This document shows, in pieces, positions 1 through 7,696 of a stretch of DNA of 21,162 nt. Numbering within the stretch: position 1 is the stretch's first letter; every line of letters begins with the position of its first letter. Origin of the DNA: an uncultured Collinsella sp. (GTDB lineage Bacteria; Actinomycetota; Coriobacteriia; Coriobacteriales; Coriobacteriaceae). The stretch covers positions 1 through 21,162 of the forward strand of contig CAAENI010000171.1 of assembly GCA_900757285.1 (NCBI GenBank), in the 5' to 3' direction. The notes beneath the pieces are model-generated. The model saw only the letters and a list, made by a program, of their open reading frames with translations, made no database searches and was not told the origin of the DNA. Position numbers and translations under genes: made by a program.

Positions 1-387
1 CGTGGGCTGGATGATAAAGCCATCGACGCCCAGCGAGAGCATCTTGTCGACGTACATGAGCTCGGTCTCGGGGTTAAAGTTGCTCGTGCAAACGACCGTC
101 TGGTAGCCCGCGGGGAGCATGACCTGCTCCATGCCATTGAGAACGAGCCCCGCCCATTTGTTGGTGTTATCCAAAATGATGATGGCGATGACGTGGGTTT
201 GCTTGCCGGTGAGCGTCTGCGCTTGGGCGTTGGGAACGTATCCGAGTTCCTTAATGACGCGCGCGATTTTGTTCTGCGTCTTTTCGCTAAGCTTTTCTCG
301 TTTGTCGTTGAGGTAATACGAGACGCTTGCCGTCGAGGTTCCCGCCTCTCGAGCGACGTCTGCGATCGTAACGCGCTGTTTTGCCAC
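1..387 (-). CDS. LacI-family transcriptional regulator (partial, N-terminal part)
   Basis: The first 129 residues are in the window; the rest runs off the left edge. The protein opens AKQRVTIADVAREAGTS, the classic LacI/GalR helix-turn-helix, followed by the hinge region (NAQAQTLTGKQT) and the start of the periplasmic-binding-protein-like effector domain (HVIAIIILDN). I chose the GTG start because GGAAGGAG lies five bases upstream and LacI proteins normally start just before this motif. An in-frame ATG at 423 would add 12 residues but has no ribosome site. The gene is divergent from the PTS operon starting at 803, so by analogy with other LacI-linked sugar loci it is the probable local repressor or sensor. 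The effector sugar cannot be told from the sequence. Confidence 0.93.
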   Translation of the reverse strand, partial: MAKQRVTIADVAREAGTSTASVSYYLNDKREKLSEKTQNKIARVIKELGYVPNAQAQTLTGKQTHVIAIIILDNTNKWAGLVLNGMEQVMLPAGYQTVVCTSNFNPETELMYVDKMLSLGVDGFIIQPT

Positions 388-802
388 AGCGACTCCTTCC
401 GACAGATGAGCATTTTCCAACATGATGACTTTGAGTCTTGGTGAGGGATACGCTTCGGTGAGCGACCTTTTCCTTTCATATGAGTATGCAACAAATGCGG
501 TATACGGGTGGGGTCGAAATTTGTGACCGGCATGCGCATCTGCCGTCTACCGAGAAAATCAAATACTTCTTGACTTTTGAAATCGAGGGTAAAATCGCAG
601 GATTCATTTTTGGTTAAACGCATAACTAAATCGCATAACCAACGCTCTGACCTGCGCGTTTACCGAAATAAGCTGGCATTAAGAAAAACGAGCACCTATA
701 TTGGTCTTGTCGAAAAGACAGCAAGTCCAAACGGCAGGGGATGCTCCGGAGGCCTCCGCAAACGGTGTCTTGCGCACGCAACTCTATGAAAAGAGGGAAG
801 CA
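388..802. promoter_or_regulatory. Divergent intergenic control region between lacI-type gene and PTS operon
   Basis: This 415-bp gene-free stretch is more AT-rich than its flanks and should carry both divergent promoters. Visible elements are two direct repeats CGCATAAC at 619-626 and 632-639 (13-bp pitch), framed by GGTTA at 612-616 and TAACC at 636-640, and an ATGCGCAT palindrome at 532-539. A TTGACT at 570-575 resembles a -35 box, but no well-spaced -10 follows. TATATT at 697-702 has a weak TGGCAT 17 bases upstream. The repeats are candidate operator half-sites for the LacI-type protein. No promoter can be assigned with confidence. Confidence 0.4.
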
Positions 803-2275
803 ATGAAGATCGTAGGCGTTGCCGCCTGTACCGTGGGTATTGCCCACACGTATATGGCCCAGAAGGCGATTCAGGATGAATGCGCCGCCCGTGGCATCGA
901 GTGCAAGGTCGAGGCTCAGGGTGGCCTGGGTATCGAGAATGAGCTCACGCAGGAAGACGTGGACTCCGCCGACCTGGTCCTGGAGTCCGTCGACGTGGGT
1001 GTCGAGAACGAGGACCGTTTTGAGCAGAAGATGGCCGAGGGCAAGTTCCTCAAGGTCGGTACTTCCGATGTGATCGCCGATCCGGTCAAGATCATCGACC
1101 AGGCTGTTGAGATCATCAAGGCGACGGGTGGCGCCGTTGACGCGCCCAAGGCCGAGGCCAAGGCAGAGAAGAAGGCCGTCTCCGCTGCCCCGCAGGCCCC
1201 GACACCGGCGTCCAAGCAGTCTATCTTTGCCGATCCTGGCAAGACGCTGCTCAATGCATTCAATACCGGCGTTTCCTATTTTATCCCCATTGTCGTTATC
1301 GGCGGCGTGTTCCTTGCCTTCTCGCTGGCATCCGGCACCGCCGGCGCCAATGGCATGGAGGTTACGAACCCGCTGATGGTGAGCCTTAACACCATCGGTA
1401 TGGCCGGCATCTCTATGATGATTCCGGTGCTTGCGGCATACATCTCCTACTCGATGGCCGGCAAGCCCGCGCTCGCCCCTGGTTTTGTCCTGGGCTACCT
1501 GGTCAACAACGCGGTCGTTACCCCTAATGGCAACAGCGTTTCGACCGGTTTCTTGGGCGCCATGATCATGGCGGTCATCTGCGGCTACTTTGTCCGCTGG
1601 ATGAAGACCTGGAAGGTCAACAACACCATCCAGACCATCATGCCCATCCTGATCATCCCGATTCTGACCTCGCTTGTCCTGGGTATGGCCTATATCTACA
1701 TCCTGGCCACGCCGCTTGGCTTTGTGATGGACTGGCTCACCAGCGTGCTCGGCAGCCTGCAGGGCGGCTCCGCCGTCGTCCTGGGCCTGGTCATTGGTGT
1801 TATGACCGCCTTCGACATGGGTGGCCCCATCAACAAGACCGCCTCGACCTTTACCATGGCTATCATGGCATCCGGCATCTACGGTCCTAACGGTATGTTC
1901 CGCGTTGCCGTCGCCGTTCCCCCGATCGCCTGTGGCCTCGCTGCGCTCATCGCCAAGAACAAGTTCGATGACGCCGACCGTCAGATGGGCATCTCCGCAC
2001 TGTTCATGGGCTGCATCGGTATTACCGAGGGCGCCATTCCCTTCGCGGTCAAGGATCTCGGCCACACCCTTCCCGGCATCTGCATCGGCTCTGCCGTGGG
2101 TGCGGCGCTCGCCGCCTTCCAGGGTATCGACTGCTACGTCCCGCACGGTGGCTTTATCGTCGCCCTCGCCACCAACAACGTCGCGCTGTTCTGCCTGGAC
2201 ATCGTGATTGGCTCCGTGGTCGCCGCTGCAATCCTGATTGCCATGAAGCCCACGCTCGATAAGCAGGCCAAGTAA
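803..2275 (+). CDS. Fructose-family PTS transporter subunit EIIBC
   Basis: A 490-aa membrane permease of the phosphoenolpyruvate phosphotransferase system. The start at 803 is preceded by AGAGGGA and gives an N-terminal EIIB domain beginning MKIVGVAACTVGIAHTYMA. Cys9 in the CxxGIAHT-type motif is the phospho-accepting residue of fructose-type EIIB. An Ala/Pro/Lys-rich linker (about residues 110-145) leads to a hydrophobic EIIC domain with the family motifs GGPINKTAS (about 339) and GITEGAIPF (about 406). There is no EIIA domain; a stand-alone EIIA is the last gene of the operon (6348). It is first in an operon with a GatZ-like protein, transaldolase and transketolase, so the substrate is probably a ketose or similar sugar rather than simply fructose. 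The substrate and the carbon phosphorylated are unknown. Confidence 0.95.
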   Translation: MKIVGVAACTVGIAHTYMAQKAIQDECAARGIECKVEAQGGLGIENELTQEDVDSADLVLESVDVGVENEDRFEQKMAEGKFLKVGTSDVIADPVKIIDQAVEIIKATGGAVDAPKAEAKAEKKAVSAAPQAPTPASKQSIFADPGKTLLNAFNTGVSYFIPIVVIGGVFLAFSLASGTAGANGMEVTNPLMVSLNTIGMAGISMMIPVLAAYISYSMAGKPALAPGFVLGYLVNNAVVTPNGNSVSTGFLGAMIMAVICGYFVRWMKTWKVNNTIQTIMPILIIPILTSLVLGMAYIYILATPLGFVMDWLTSVLGSLQGGSAVVLGLVIGVMTAFDMGGPINKTASTFTMAIMASGIYGPNGMFRVAVAVPPIACGLAALIAKNKFDDADRQMGISALFMGCIGITEGAIPFAVKDLGHTLPGICIGSAVGAALAAFQGIDCYVPHGGFIVALATNNVALFCLDIVIGSVVAAAILIAMKPTLDKQAK

Positions 2276-2289
2276 ACCTTTAAGGACTC

Positions 2290-2377
2290 CGGTTGTGCGG
2301 AGGGATGGATTTGACTCCGCACAACCGCCCCTACACAACAAAATCCATCCGTACTGATAGGACCCACATCTGGGTCC
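2290..2377 (+). promoter_or_regulatory. Two tandem intra-operon hairpins between PTS EIIBC and gatZ-like gene
   Basis: The first hairpin has 13-bp perfect arms (2290-2302 and 2315-2327, core GGTTGTGCGGAG) with a 12-base loop. The second has 7-bp arms GGACCCA/TGGGTCC (2360-2366, 2371-2377) and a CATC loop. Neither is followed by a real T-run, so they look more like mRNA processing, stability or attenuation structures than a strong terminator. They precede the ribosome site GAGAAGGAGA at 2404. Confidence 0.6.
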
Positions 2378-2419
2378 CAGGGAACTTTTGTCAAAAATCC
2401 TCTGGAGAAGGAGAACAAA

Positions 2420-3694
2420 ATGTCCAACCTCACCATCCGCCAGGCCGTTCAGGGCATGCTCAAGCTGCAGGATAGCGGCGATCACGCAACCATGGTCGGC
2501 ATTGGCCCCATGAGCCCCAACCTGATTCAGGCCGTGTTCGAGCTTGCCAAGGACGAGGATTTCCCGCCCATGTTTATCGCTAGCCGCAACCAGGTCGATA
2601 TGGACGAGATGGGCGCCGGCTACGTCAACGGTTGGGACCAGACGCGCTTTGCCGCCGACATCAAGAAGGTTGCCGACGAGGTGGGTTACACCGGTCCGTA
2701 CTACCTGTGCCGCGATCACGGCGGTCCGTGGCAGCGCGACGAGGAGCGTAACGCCCACCTGCCCGAGGACGAGGCCATGGAGCTCGCCCGCAAGTCCTTC
2801 GTCGCCGACATGGAGGCAGGCTTTGACCTGCTGATGGTCGACCCCACCAAGGACCCCTATCAGATCGGCAAGGTTATTCCGCTCGACGTGGTGCTTCGCC
2901 GCACGATTGATCTTATCGACTACCTTGAGCAGTACCGTCGCGAGCATAACCTTCCCGAGGTCGCCTATGAGGTCGGTACCGAGGAGACCAATGGCGGCTT
3001 GACCTCTACCGATAAGTACGAGGAGTTCATTTCTCAGCTGCAGCCCGAGCTCGAGAAGCGCGGCTGCCCCATGCCCACCTTTATCGTCGGCCAGACCGGT
3101 ACGCTCACCCGTTGGACCGAGCAGGTCGGTCATTACAACTTTAAGAATGCCCGCGAGCTCGCCGACATGGCCAAGCGCTACGGCGTGGGCCTGAAGGAGC
3201 ACAACGCCGACTACCTGGATGACGCGACGCTGCTCGAGCACATCCCGGCTCACGTGACGGCCTCCAATGTTGCCCCTCAGTACGGCACCGAGGAGACCCG
3301 CGCTTACCTCAAGCTCTGCGCTACCGAGCAGATTTTGGTCGACAACGGCCTGTGCGACGATCCCTCCGACCTGTATCACACGCTGCTGGTCAAGGCTATC
3401 AAGACCGAGCGTTGGCGCAAGTGGATGACCGGCGACGATGTCAACCTGCAGGTTGACGACATCCTGGCCGACGACGAGCTCAGCCTGAAGATTCTGGATG
3501 TCTCCGGCCACTACGCGTTCAACGATCCCGAGGTCAAGGAGCAGGTCGAGAAGCTCTATCGCAACCTCGCTGCCCAGGACATCGACGGCAAGCGCTTTGT
3601 GATCGAGCACATCAAGCGCCCGATCAAGCAGTATGTCGTCGGTCTTAACCTCAAGGGCGTCACGAGCCGCATCGAGAAGGCTCTCGAGGACTAA
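2420..3694 (+). CDS. GatZ/KbaZ-family protein (PF08013), possible ketose-6-phosphate 4-epimerase
   Basis: A 424-aa soluble protein matching the family of the so-called non-catalytic subunit of class II tagatose-bisphosphate aldolase. Recognisable stretches are GIGPMSPNLIQAVFELA, FIASRNQVD, GYVNGWDQ, LCRDHGGPWQRD and VDPTKDP. The start is well supported by GAGAAGGAGA just upstream. In enterobacteria GatZ/KbaZ assists GatY/KbaY, but no such catalytic partner is in this window. A member of PF08013 from Agrobacterium was shown to be a D-tagatose 6-phosphate 4-epimerase making fructose 6-phosphate, and that role fits this operon better, because a PTS would deliver a sugar phosphate directly. The exact substrate is inferred, not seen. 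Confidence 0.88.
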   Translation: MSNLTIRQAVQGMLKLQDSGDHATMVGIGPMSPNLIQAVFELAKDEDFPPMFIASRNQVDMDEMGAGYVNGWDQTRFAADIKKVADEVGYTGPYYLCRDHGGPWQRDEERNAHLPEDEAMELARKSFVADMEAGFDLLMVDPTKDPYQIGKVIPLDVVLRRTIDLIDYLEQYRREHNLPEVAYEVGTEETNGGLTSTDKYEEFISQLQPELEKRGCPMPTFIVGQTGTLTRWTEQVGHYNFKNARELADMAKRYGVGLKEHNADYLDDATLLEHIPAHVTASNVAPQYGTEETRAYLKLCATEQILVDNGLCDDPSDLYHTLLVKAIKTERWRKWMTGDDVNLQVDDILADDELSLKILDVSGHYAFNDPEVKEQVEKLYRNLAAQDIDGKRFVIEHIKRPIKQYVVGLNLKGVTSRIEKALED

Positions 3695-3713
3695 GTAGTT
3701 TTTCCTACACGAC

Positions 3714-3787
3714 GCCGGGCCTGGGGCATGTCCCAGCTGCAGGCCCGGCACATAGGACAAAGGGGCATCCCCTTTGTCCTTTCTTTT
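3714..3787 (+). terminator. Double hairpin with terminator-like end inside the sugar operon
   Basis: The first stem is GCCGGGCCTG/CAGGCCCGGC (3714-3723, 3740-3749). The second is a perfect 12-bp stem (AGGACAAAGGGG, 3754-3765; partner 3769-3780) with a 3-base CAT loop, followed by TTCTTTT. The second is a good Rho-independent terminator for the gatZ-like transcript. The transaldolase ribosome site begins only 17 bases downstream with no visible promoter between, so partial read-through is likely and would lower expression of the distal genes. Confidence 0.75.
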
Positions 3788-3819
3788 GAGTTTTGGATTC
3801 CTCCGAAGGAGTTTGCACC

Positions 3820-4503
3820 ATGAAGTTCTTTATCGATACCGCCAACCTTGACGAGATCGCCGAGGCCAAGAGCTGGGGCTGCCTTGCCGGCGTAACCACC
3901 AACCCGTCCCTGTACGCCAAGACCGGCGGCAAGCTTGCAGACTTTGAACCCCACATGCTCAAGATCGCCGAGCTATGCGAGGGCCTGCCCGTGTCCGCCG
4001 AGTCCACCGCGACCACTGCCGAGGGCATGATCGAGGAGGGCAAGCGCCTTGCCGCTCTGGCTCCCAACATCGTGGTTAAGCTTCCCGTGTGCGAGGCCGG
4101 CCTCGCCGCCTGCCGCGCGCTGGCCGATGCAGGCGTGCGCGTCAACATGACGCTTGTCTTCTCGCCGACGCAGGCCCTCATGGCCGCCAATGCCGGTGCC
4201 CGCTACATCAGCCCGTTTGTCGGCCGCTTTGACGACATTGCCGAGGACGGTATCTCGCAGCTCGACAACGTTGTGACCTGCATCAAGAACTATGACTGGA
4301 CTGGCAAGAACGTCGACGACACCGTCGAGATCATCACCGCATCTGTCCGCACGCCCAATCACGTGACCCAGGCGGCGCTGCTCGGTGCCGATATCGCGAC
4401 CGTCCCCATGGTCGCTCTCAAGAAGTGCCTGCATCACCCGCTGACCGACCAGGGCCTCGCCTCTTTTGAGGCTGACTGGCAGAAGGTCGTCGCTCAGGCT
4501 TAA
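3820..4503 (+). CDS. Small transaldolase (TalC/FSA-type subfamily)
   Basis: A 227-aa TIM-barrel enzyme of the short transaldolase group; the start at 3820 is set by GAAGGAG at 3804. The N-terminus MKFFIDTANLDEI and the GVTTNPS motif are typical. The Schiff-base lysine is Lys87 in NIVVKLPV. Residue 133 is Phe in SPFVGR. E. coli fructose-6-phosphate aldolase has Tyr at this position (SPYVGR) and true transaldolases have Phe, so a transaldolase reaction (dihydroxyacetone transfer between sugar phosphates) is more likely than free dihydroxyacetone release. It lies upstream of transketolase, its partner in the non-oxidative pentose phosphate pathway. Activity is inferred from family knowledge. Confidence 0.93.
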   Translation: MKFFIDTANLDEIAEAKSWGCLAGVTTNPSLYAKTGGKLADFEPHMLKIAELCEGLPVSAESTATTAEGMIEEGKRLAALAPNIVVKLPVCEAGLAACRALADAGVRVNMTLVFSPTQALMAANAGARYISPFVGRFDDIAEDGISQLDNVVTCIKNYDWTGKNVDDTVEIITASVRTPNHVTQAALLGADIATVPMVALKKCLHHPLTDQGLASFEADWQKVVAQA

Positions 4504-4514
4504 CGAGTGGATTG

Positions 4515-4543
4515 CCCCGGCATCGCGTCATCCGGTGCCGGGG
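4515..4543 (+). promoter_or_regulatory. Hairpin between transaldolase and transketolase genes
   Basis: CCCCGGCA (4515-4522) pairs with TGCCGGGG (4536-4543) around a 13-base loop, followed by TTGTTCTC. The T-rich tail is weak, so this is either a leaky terminator or an mRNA stability element just ahead of the ribosome site AGAGAGGA. Confidence 0.5.
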
Positions 4544-4566
4544 TTGTTCTCAAGAGAGGAATTCGT

Positions 4567-5397
4567 ATGACCAACCAGGAGCTGGCGAAGGTCGCCAATG
4601 AGGTCAGGAAGGGTGTCGTGACTGCGGTGCACGCGGCCAAGTCGGGACATCCGGGTGGATCGCTCGGTGCTGCCGACATCATGACGTATCTGTACTTTGA
4701 GGAAATGAATATCGATCCTGCCGACCCTCACAAGGCCGATCGAGACCGCTTTGTGCTCTCCAAGGGTCACGCGGCGCCGGGCCTGTATTCGGTGTTGGCA
4801 AATCGCGGCTATTTTCCCGTCGAAGAGCTCGAGACGCTCCGCCATATTGGCAGCCGACTGCAGGGCCATCCCAACATGAACGACACCCCGGGTGTTGATA
4901 TGTCCACCGGATCGCTCGGTCAGGGTATCTCCGCCGCGGTTGGAATGGCACTCGCCGCAAAGCACTGGGGTGACAGCTACCGCGTCTACACGCTGTTGGG
5001 CGACGGTGAGTGCGAGGAAGGCCAGGTGTGGGAGGCGGCAATGTTCGCCGGCAACCACGACCTGGATAACCTTGTCGCTATCGTCGATCACAATGGCCTG
5101 CAAATTGACGGCAGTATCGACGAAGTTAACTCGGCTATGCCGCTTGCCGACAAGTTCCGCGCCTTTAAGTGGCATGTGATCGAGCTAGCCGATGGCAATG
5201 ACATGGCGCAGATTGAGGCGGCTTTCGCCGAGGCTCGCGAGGTGACCGGCGCGCCCGTCGCTATCATCGCCGAGACGGTGAAGGGCAAGGGCGTCTCCTT
5301 TATGGAAAACCAGGTGGGCTGGCACGGCAAGGCACCCAACGATGAACAGTTTGAGCAGGCCATGGCCGAGCTCGCAGCAGCAGGGGAGGAGCTCTAA
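4567..5397 (+). CDS. Transketolase, N-terminal (thiamine diphosphate-binding) subunit
   Basis: A 276-aa protein equal to the N-terminal half of transketolase. It has SGHPGGSLG (His28 region), the FVLSKGHAAPGLY segment, TGSLGQGIS, and the thiamine-diphosphate/Mg motif GDGECEEGQVWEA near residue 145 ending in VDHNGLQ. The ATG at 4567 follows AGAGAGGA; upstream in-frame starts lack support. The stop codon overlaps the start of the C-terminal half (TAATG), so the two are translationally coupled and presumably form one enzyme. Split transketolases are known in archaea and many bacteria. The enzyme moves two-carbon ketol units between sugar phosphates in the cytoplasm. Confidence 0.95.
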   Translation: MTNQELAKVANEVRKGVVTAVHAAKSGHPGGSLGAADIMTYLYFEEMNIDPADPHKADRDRFVLSKGHAAPGLYSVLANRGYFPVEELETLRHIGSRLQGHPNMNDTPGVDMSTGSLGQGISAAVGMALAAKHWGDSYRVYTLLGDGECEEGQVWEAAMFAGNHDLDNLVAIVDHNGLQIDGSIDEVNSAMPLADKFRAFKWHVIELADGNDMAQIEAAFAEAREVTGAPVAIIAETVKGKGVSFMENQVGWHGKAPNDEQFEQAMAELAAAGEEL

Positions 5398-6335
5398 TGG
5401 CAGACGTCAAGAAAGTCGCCACGCGCGTTAGCTATGGCGAGGCACTTGTCGAGCTGGGCAATGAGCACGATGACTTTGTGGTTCTCGATGCCGACCTGGC
5501 CGCCGCCACGCAGACCGGTAAGTTTAAGGCTGCGCACCCTGAGCGCTTCTACGATGCCGGCATTGCCGAGAGCAACTTGATGGGGCTTGCCGCCGGCATT
5601 GCGACCACGGGTCGCGTCGCCTTTGCGAGCACCTTTGCCATGTTCGCCGCCGGTCGTGCGTATGAGCAAGTGCGTAACTCCATCGGCTATCCGCACCTCA
5701 ACGTCAAAATTGGCGCTACGCATGCGGGCATCTCGGTCGGTGAAGACGGCGCTACGCATCAGTGCTGCGAGGATATCGCGCTCATGCGCACGATTCCGGG
5801 CATGACGGTGATCGTCCCCGCCGATGACATCGAGGCTCGCGCTTGCGTGCGCGCCGCCTATGAGTTTGAGGGACCGGTCTACATGCGCTTCGGCCGCCTG
5901 GCAACACCGGTTATCAACGACCGCGAGGACTATGAGTTCAAGATTGGTCGCGGCGTGGTCGTGCGCGAGGGGTCCGATGTGACCATCGTCGCTTGTGGCC
6001 TCATGGTCGCCGAGGCGCTTGAGGCTGCCGAGGCGCTCGCTGCCGATGGTATCGACGCCGAGGTCATCAACATGCATACGATCAAACCGCTCGATGAGCG
6101 CCTGGTGGTTGCCAGCGCCAAGAAGACTGGTCGCGTGGTCACCGCCGAGGAGCATTCGATTATCGGCGGTCTTGGCGAGGCCGTGGCCTCGGTGCTCGCG
6201 GAACAGCATCCGGTGCCGATGCGACGCGTCGGCGTGCGCGATGTATATGGCGAGTCCGGCCCTGCGGTCGATTTGCTGCACAAGTACGGTTTGGACGCCG
6301 ACGGCATCGAAGCCGCGGTCAGGTCCGTGTTGTAA
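5397..6335 (+). CDS. Transketolase, C-terminal subunit
   Basis: A 312-aa protein with the pyrimidine-binding and C-terminal transketolase domains. GIAESNLMGLAAGIA carries the conserved Glu (Glu58) that activates thiamine diphosphate. IGATHAGISVGEDGATHQ is the typical active-site loop, followed by EDIALMRTIPGMTVIVPAD. The C-terminal domain includes GRVVTAEEHSIIGGLGEAVA. The ATG overlaps the TAA of the N-terminal subunit by one base. A gap of only 12 bases separates it from the PTS EIIA gene, so all are probably cotranscribed. Confidence 0.95.
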   Translation: MADVKKVATRVSYGEALVELGNEHDDFVVLDADLAAATQTGKFKAAHPERFYDAGIAESNLMGLAAGIATTGRVAFASTFAMFAAGRAYEQVRNSIGYPHLNVKIGATHAGISVGEDGATHQCCEDIALMRTIPGMTVIVPADDIEARACVRAAYEFEGPVYMRFGRLATPVINDREDYEFKIGRGVVVREGSDVTIVACGLMVAEALEAAEALAADGIDAEVINMHTIKPLDERLVVASAKKTGRVVTAEEHSIIGGLGEAVASVLAEQHPVPMRRVGVRDVYGESGPAVDLLHKYGLDADGIEAAVRSVL

Positions 6336-6347
6336 GGAAGGTTTTCC

Positions 6348-6800
6348 ATGGGGTTTGTATCTGCCAACCAAGTGACGATTGGCTACGCCGCCGCCTCGCG
6401 CGAGGACGCGCTGCATTATCTGTCCGAGCAGGCTGTTGAGCTTGGTTTTGCCGATGACGCATCTGCTGTAGAGGCGGCTTTTATTGCTCGCGAAAACGAG
6501 GCCGAGACTGGCCTCGTCGCCGGTTTTGCCGTTCCGCATGCCAAGAGCGATGCGATCCATACGCCGGGCGTGGCCGTGCTCAAGCTGTCCGAGCCTGTTG
6601 AGTGGCCGAGCTTTGATGGCGTGCCCGTCGATGTGGCACTCGCGCTGTACGTGCCCGCCGGCGAAGCGGGAACCACGCACCTGCGTCTGCTCTCCAAGGC
6701 TGCCGTGATGCTGATGGATGCCGGCTTCCGTGACAAGGTGCGCACGAGCGCCGATCCCGTTGAGATTGCGGAGCTCATCAATAGCGGACTCGAAGACTAG
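6348..6800 (+). CDS. PTS EIIA domain protein, fructose/mannitol type
   Basis: A 150-aa soluble phosphocarrier. The core FAVPHAKSDAI holds the phosphorylated His64, and the flanking pattern LVAGFAVPHAKS is typical of fructose/mannitol EIIA. The ribosome site AAGGAAGG lies just after the transketolase stop. It most likely passes phosphate from HPr to Cys9 of the EIIBC at 803, which lacks its own EIIA. The operon thus begins and ends with the two parts of one transporter. Confidence 0.93.
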   Translation: MGFVSANQVTIGYAAASREDALHYLSEQAVELGFADDASAVEAAFIARENEAETGLVAGFAVPHAKSDAIHTPGVAVLKLSEPVEWPSFDGVPVDVALALYVPAGEAGTTHLRLLSKAAVMLMDAGFRDKVRTSADPVEIAELINSGLED

Positions 6801-6843
6801 AACGGTCATCCCGTTCAATCAATCGATCCTTCTCCAAGGAAAA

Positions 6844-6885
6844 GGGCCGCGACGCCATATAGGTGTCGCGGCCCTGTTTGCGTTT
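6844..6885 (+). terminator. Rho-independent terminator of the sugar operon
   Basis: GGGCCGCGACGCC (6844-6856) pairs with GGTGTCGCGGCCC (6862-6874), with one G-T wobble and a 5-base ATATA loop, followed by TGTTTGCGTTT. It sits 43 bases after the EIIA stop. Confidence 0.82.
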
Positions 6886-6933
6886 CCCCAGATAAAACCT
6901 GCCAAAATAAACCTGTCCCTTTTTGGCAGGTTA
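6886..6933 (+). repeat. Dispersed hairpin repeat, copy A (AACCTGCCAAAA stem, CTGTCCC loop)
   Basis: Perfect 12-bp arms AACCTGCCAAAA (6896-6907) and TTTTGGCAGGTT (6921-6932) enclose the loop TAAACCTGTCCCT. The leader CCCCAGATAA is also shared with other copies. Related copies are at 8138, 12691 (inverted) and 15102. It lies between the operon terminator and the promoter of the first HAD gene. Confidence 0.85.
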
Positions 6934-6934
6934 C

Positions 6935-6993
6935 GTCATAAGGCTTCTGTCTATGTAACGAAAGTACAATATGATATATACGTTATATACAAG
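6935..6993 (+). promoter_or_regulatory. Duplicated upstream region of HAD gene 1 (TATATA-CGT-TATATA)
   Basis: This 59-bp AT-rich block matches 9121-9179 upstream of the second HAD gene with only four differences by eye. Its core is TATATA (6975-6980), CGT, TATATA (6984-6989), a symmetric element that could be a -10 region or an operator. The start codon lies 56 bases after the core. Confidence 0.6.
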
Positions 6994-7045
6994 GTTGTGA
7001 CGTGCAGTAGATTTGCGACAACGCAAGCCGGCGAAGGGGGCCGAT

Positions 7046-7696
7046 ATGATCAAGGCTGTCATTTTTGACATGGACGGAACGCTGGTCGATACCGAGCGTT
7101 TGGACATGAGGGCATGGAAGGTGGGCGCTGCCGAGCTGGGGATCGCGATTGATGATGCGTTGATCCATCAGTTTATCGGCCGTTCGAATGCCGATGTTAA
7201 GGACATCCTTGAGGCGCATTACGGCAAGGGCGAAACCGCCGACGCGATTTTTGCCCGCAACATTGAGCTACACAGCGAGATGGCCAAGACCGACCTGGAA
7301 CTTAAGGCCGGCGCCACCGAGTGCCTCGACGAGCTGCTGGCTGCGGGCTATCACGTGGGCCTTGCGACGTCGTCGCGCCGCGTTGCGGCCGAGCGCAACC
7401 TTAAATCGGTCGGCCTCTTTGACAAGTTTGAAACGGTGACCTTCGGCGAGGATGTCGCATATGGCAAGCCCGACCCCGCGATTTACCTGCTCGCTTGCGA
7501 GCGCGCGGGCTTTGCTCCCGAGGAATGCGCCGTGGTCGAGGATTCGCGCAACGGCTGCGTCTCGGGTATCACGGCCGGCTGCCATGTCTTTGCTGTGCCC
7601 GATATTGTGCCGCTGCCGCAGGACGTGGCGGATGGCTGCGAGGCCGTGCTCGACACGCTGTTCGATCTGACGGCGGCGGTCAAGGCCGTGCGCTAA
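7046..7696 (+). CDS. HAD-superfamily hydrolase, beta-phosphoglucomutase-like (paralogue 1)
   Basis: A 216-aa HAD protein. Motif I is DMDGTLVD (nucleophile Asp8, acid Asp10), motif II is LATSS (109-110), motif III is Lys141 in GKPDP, and motif IV is EDSRNG (Glu165, Asp166). The helical cap between motifs I and II is of the phosphatase/phosphomutase class (GS/PGMB group). The start is supported by GAAGGGGG upstream. It is about 84% identical to the protein at 9237 by hand alignment, with changes concentrated in the cap (residues 47-80). Probable role is phospho-sugar hydrolysis or isomerisation in the cytoplasm; substrate unknown. Its stop overlaps the stop of a convergent lacI remnant. Confidence 0.92.
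   Translation: MIKAVIFDMDGTLVDTERLDMRAWKVGAAELGIAIDDALIHQFIGRSNADVKDILEAHYGKGETADAIFARNIELHSEMAKTDLELKAGATECLDELLAAGYHVGLATSSRRVAAERNLKSVGLFDKFETVTFGEDVAYGKPDPAIYLLACERAGFAPEECAVVEDSRNGCVSGITAGCHVFAVPDIVPLPQDVADGCEAVLDTLFDLTAAVKAVR

Noticed and set aside
626..3760. A 1044-codon open frame on the minus strand
   Set aside because: It runs antisense over the EIIBC and GatZ-like genes, resembles no family and is a by-product of GC-rich codon use; the plus-strand genes have ribosome sites and clear motifs.
4504..4566. Promoter start of a separate transketolase transcription unit
   Set aside because: Only a hairpin and a ribosome site are visible in the short gap; no -35/-10 pair could be seen.
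5394..6818. A 474-codon minus-strand frame over transketolase C and EIIA
   Set aside because: Antisense shadow of well-identified genes; no ribosome site or recognisable motif.
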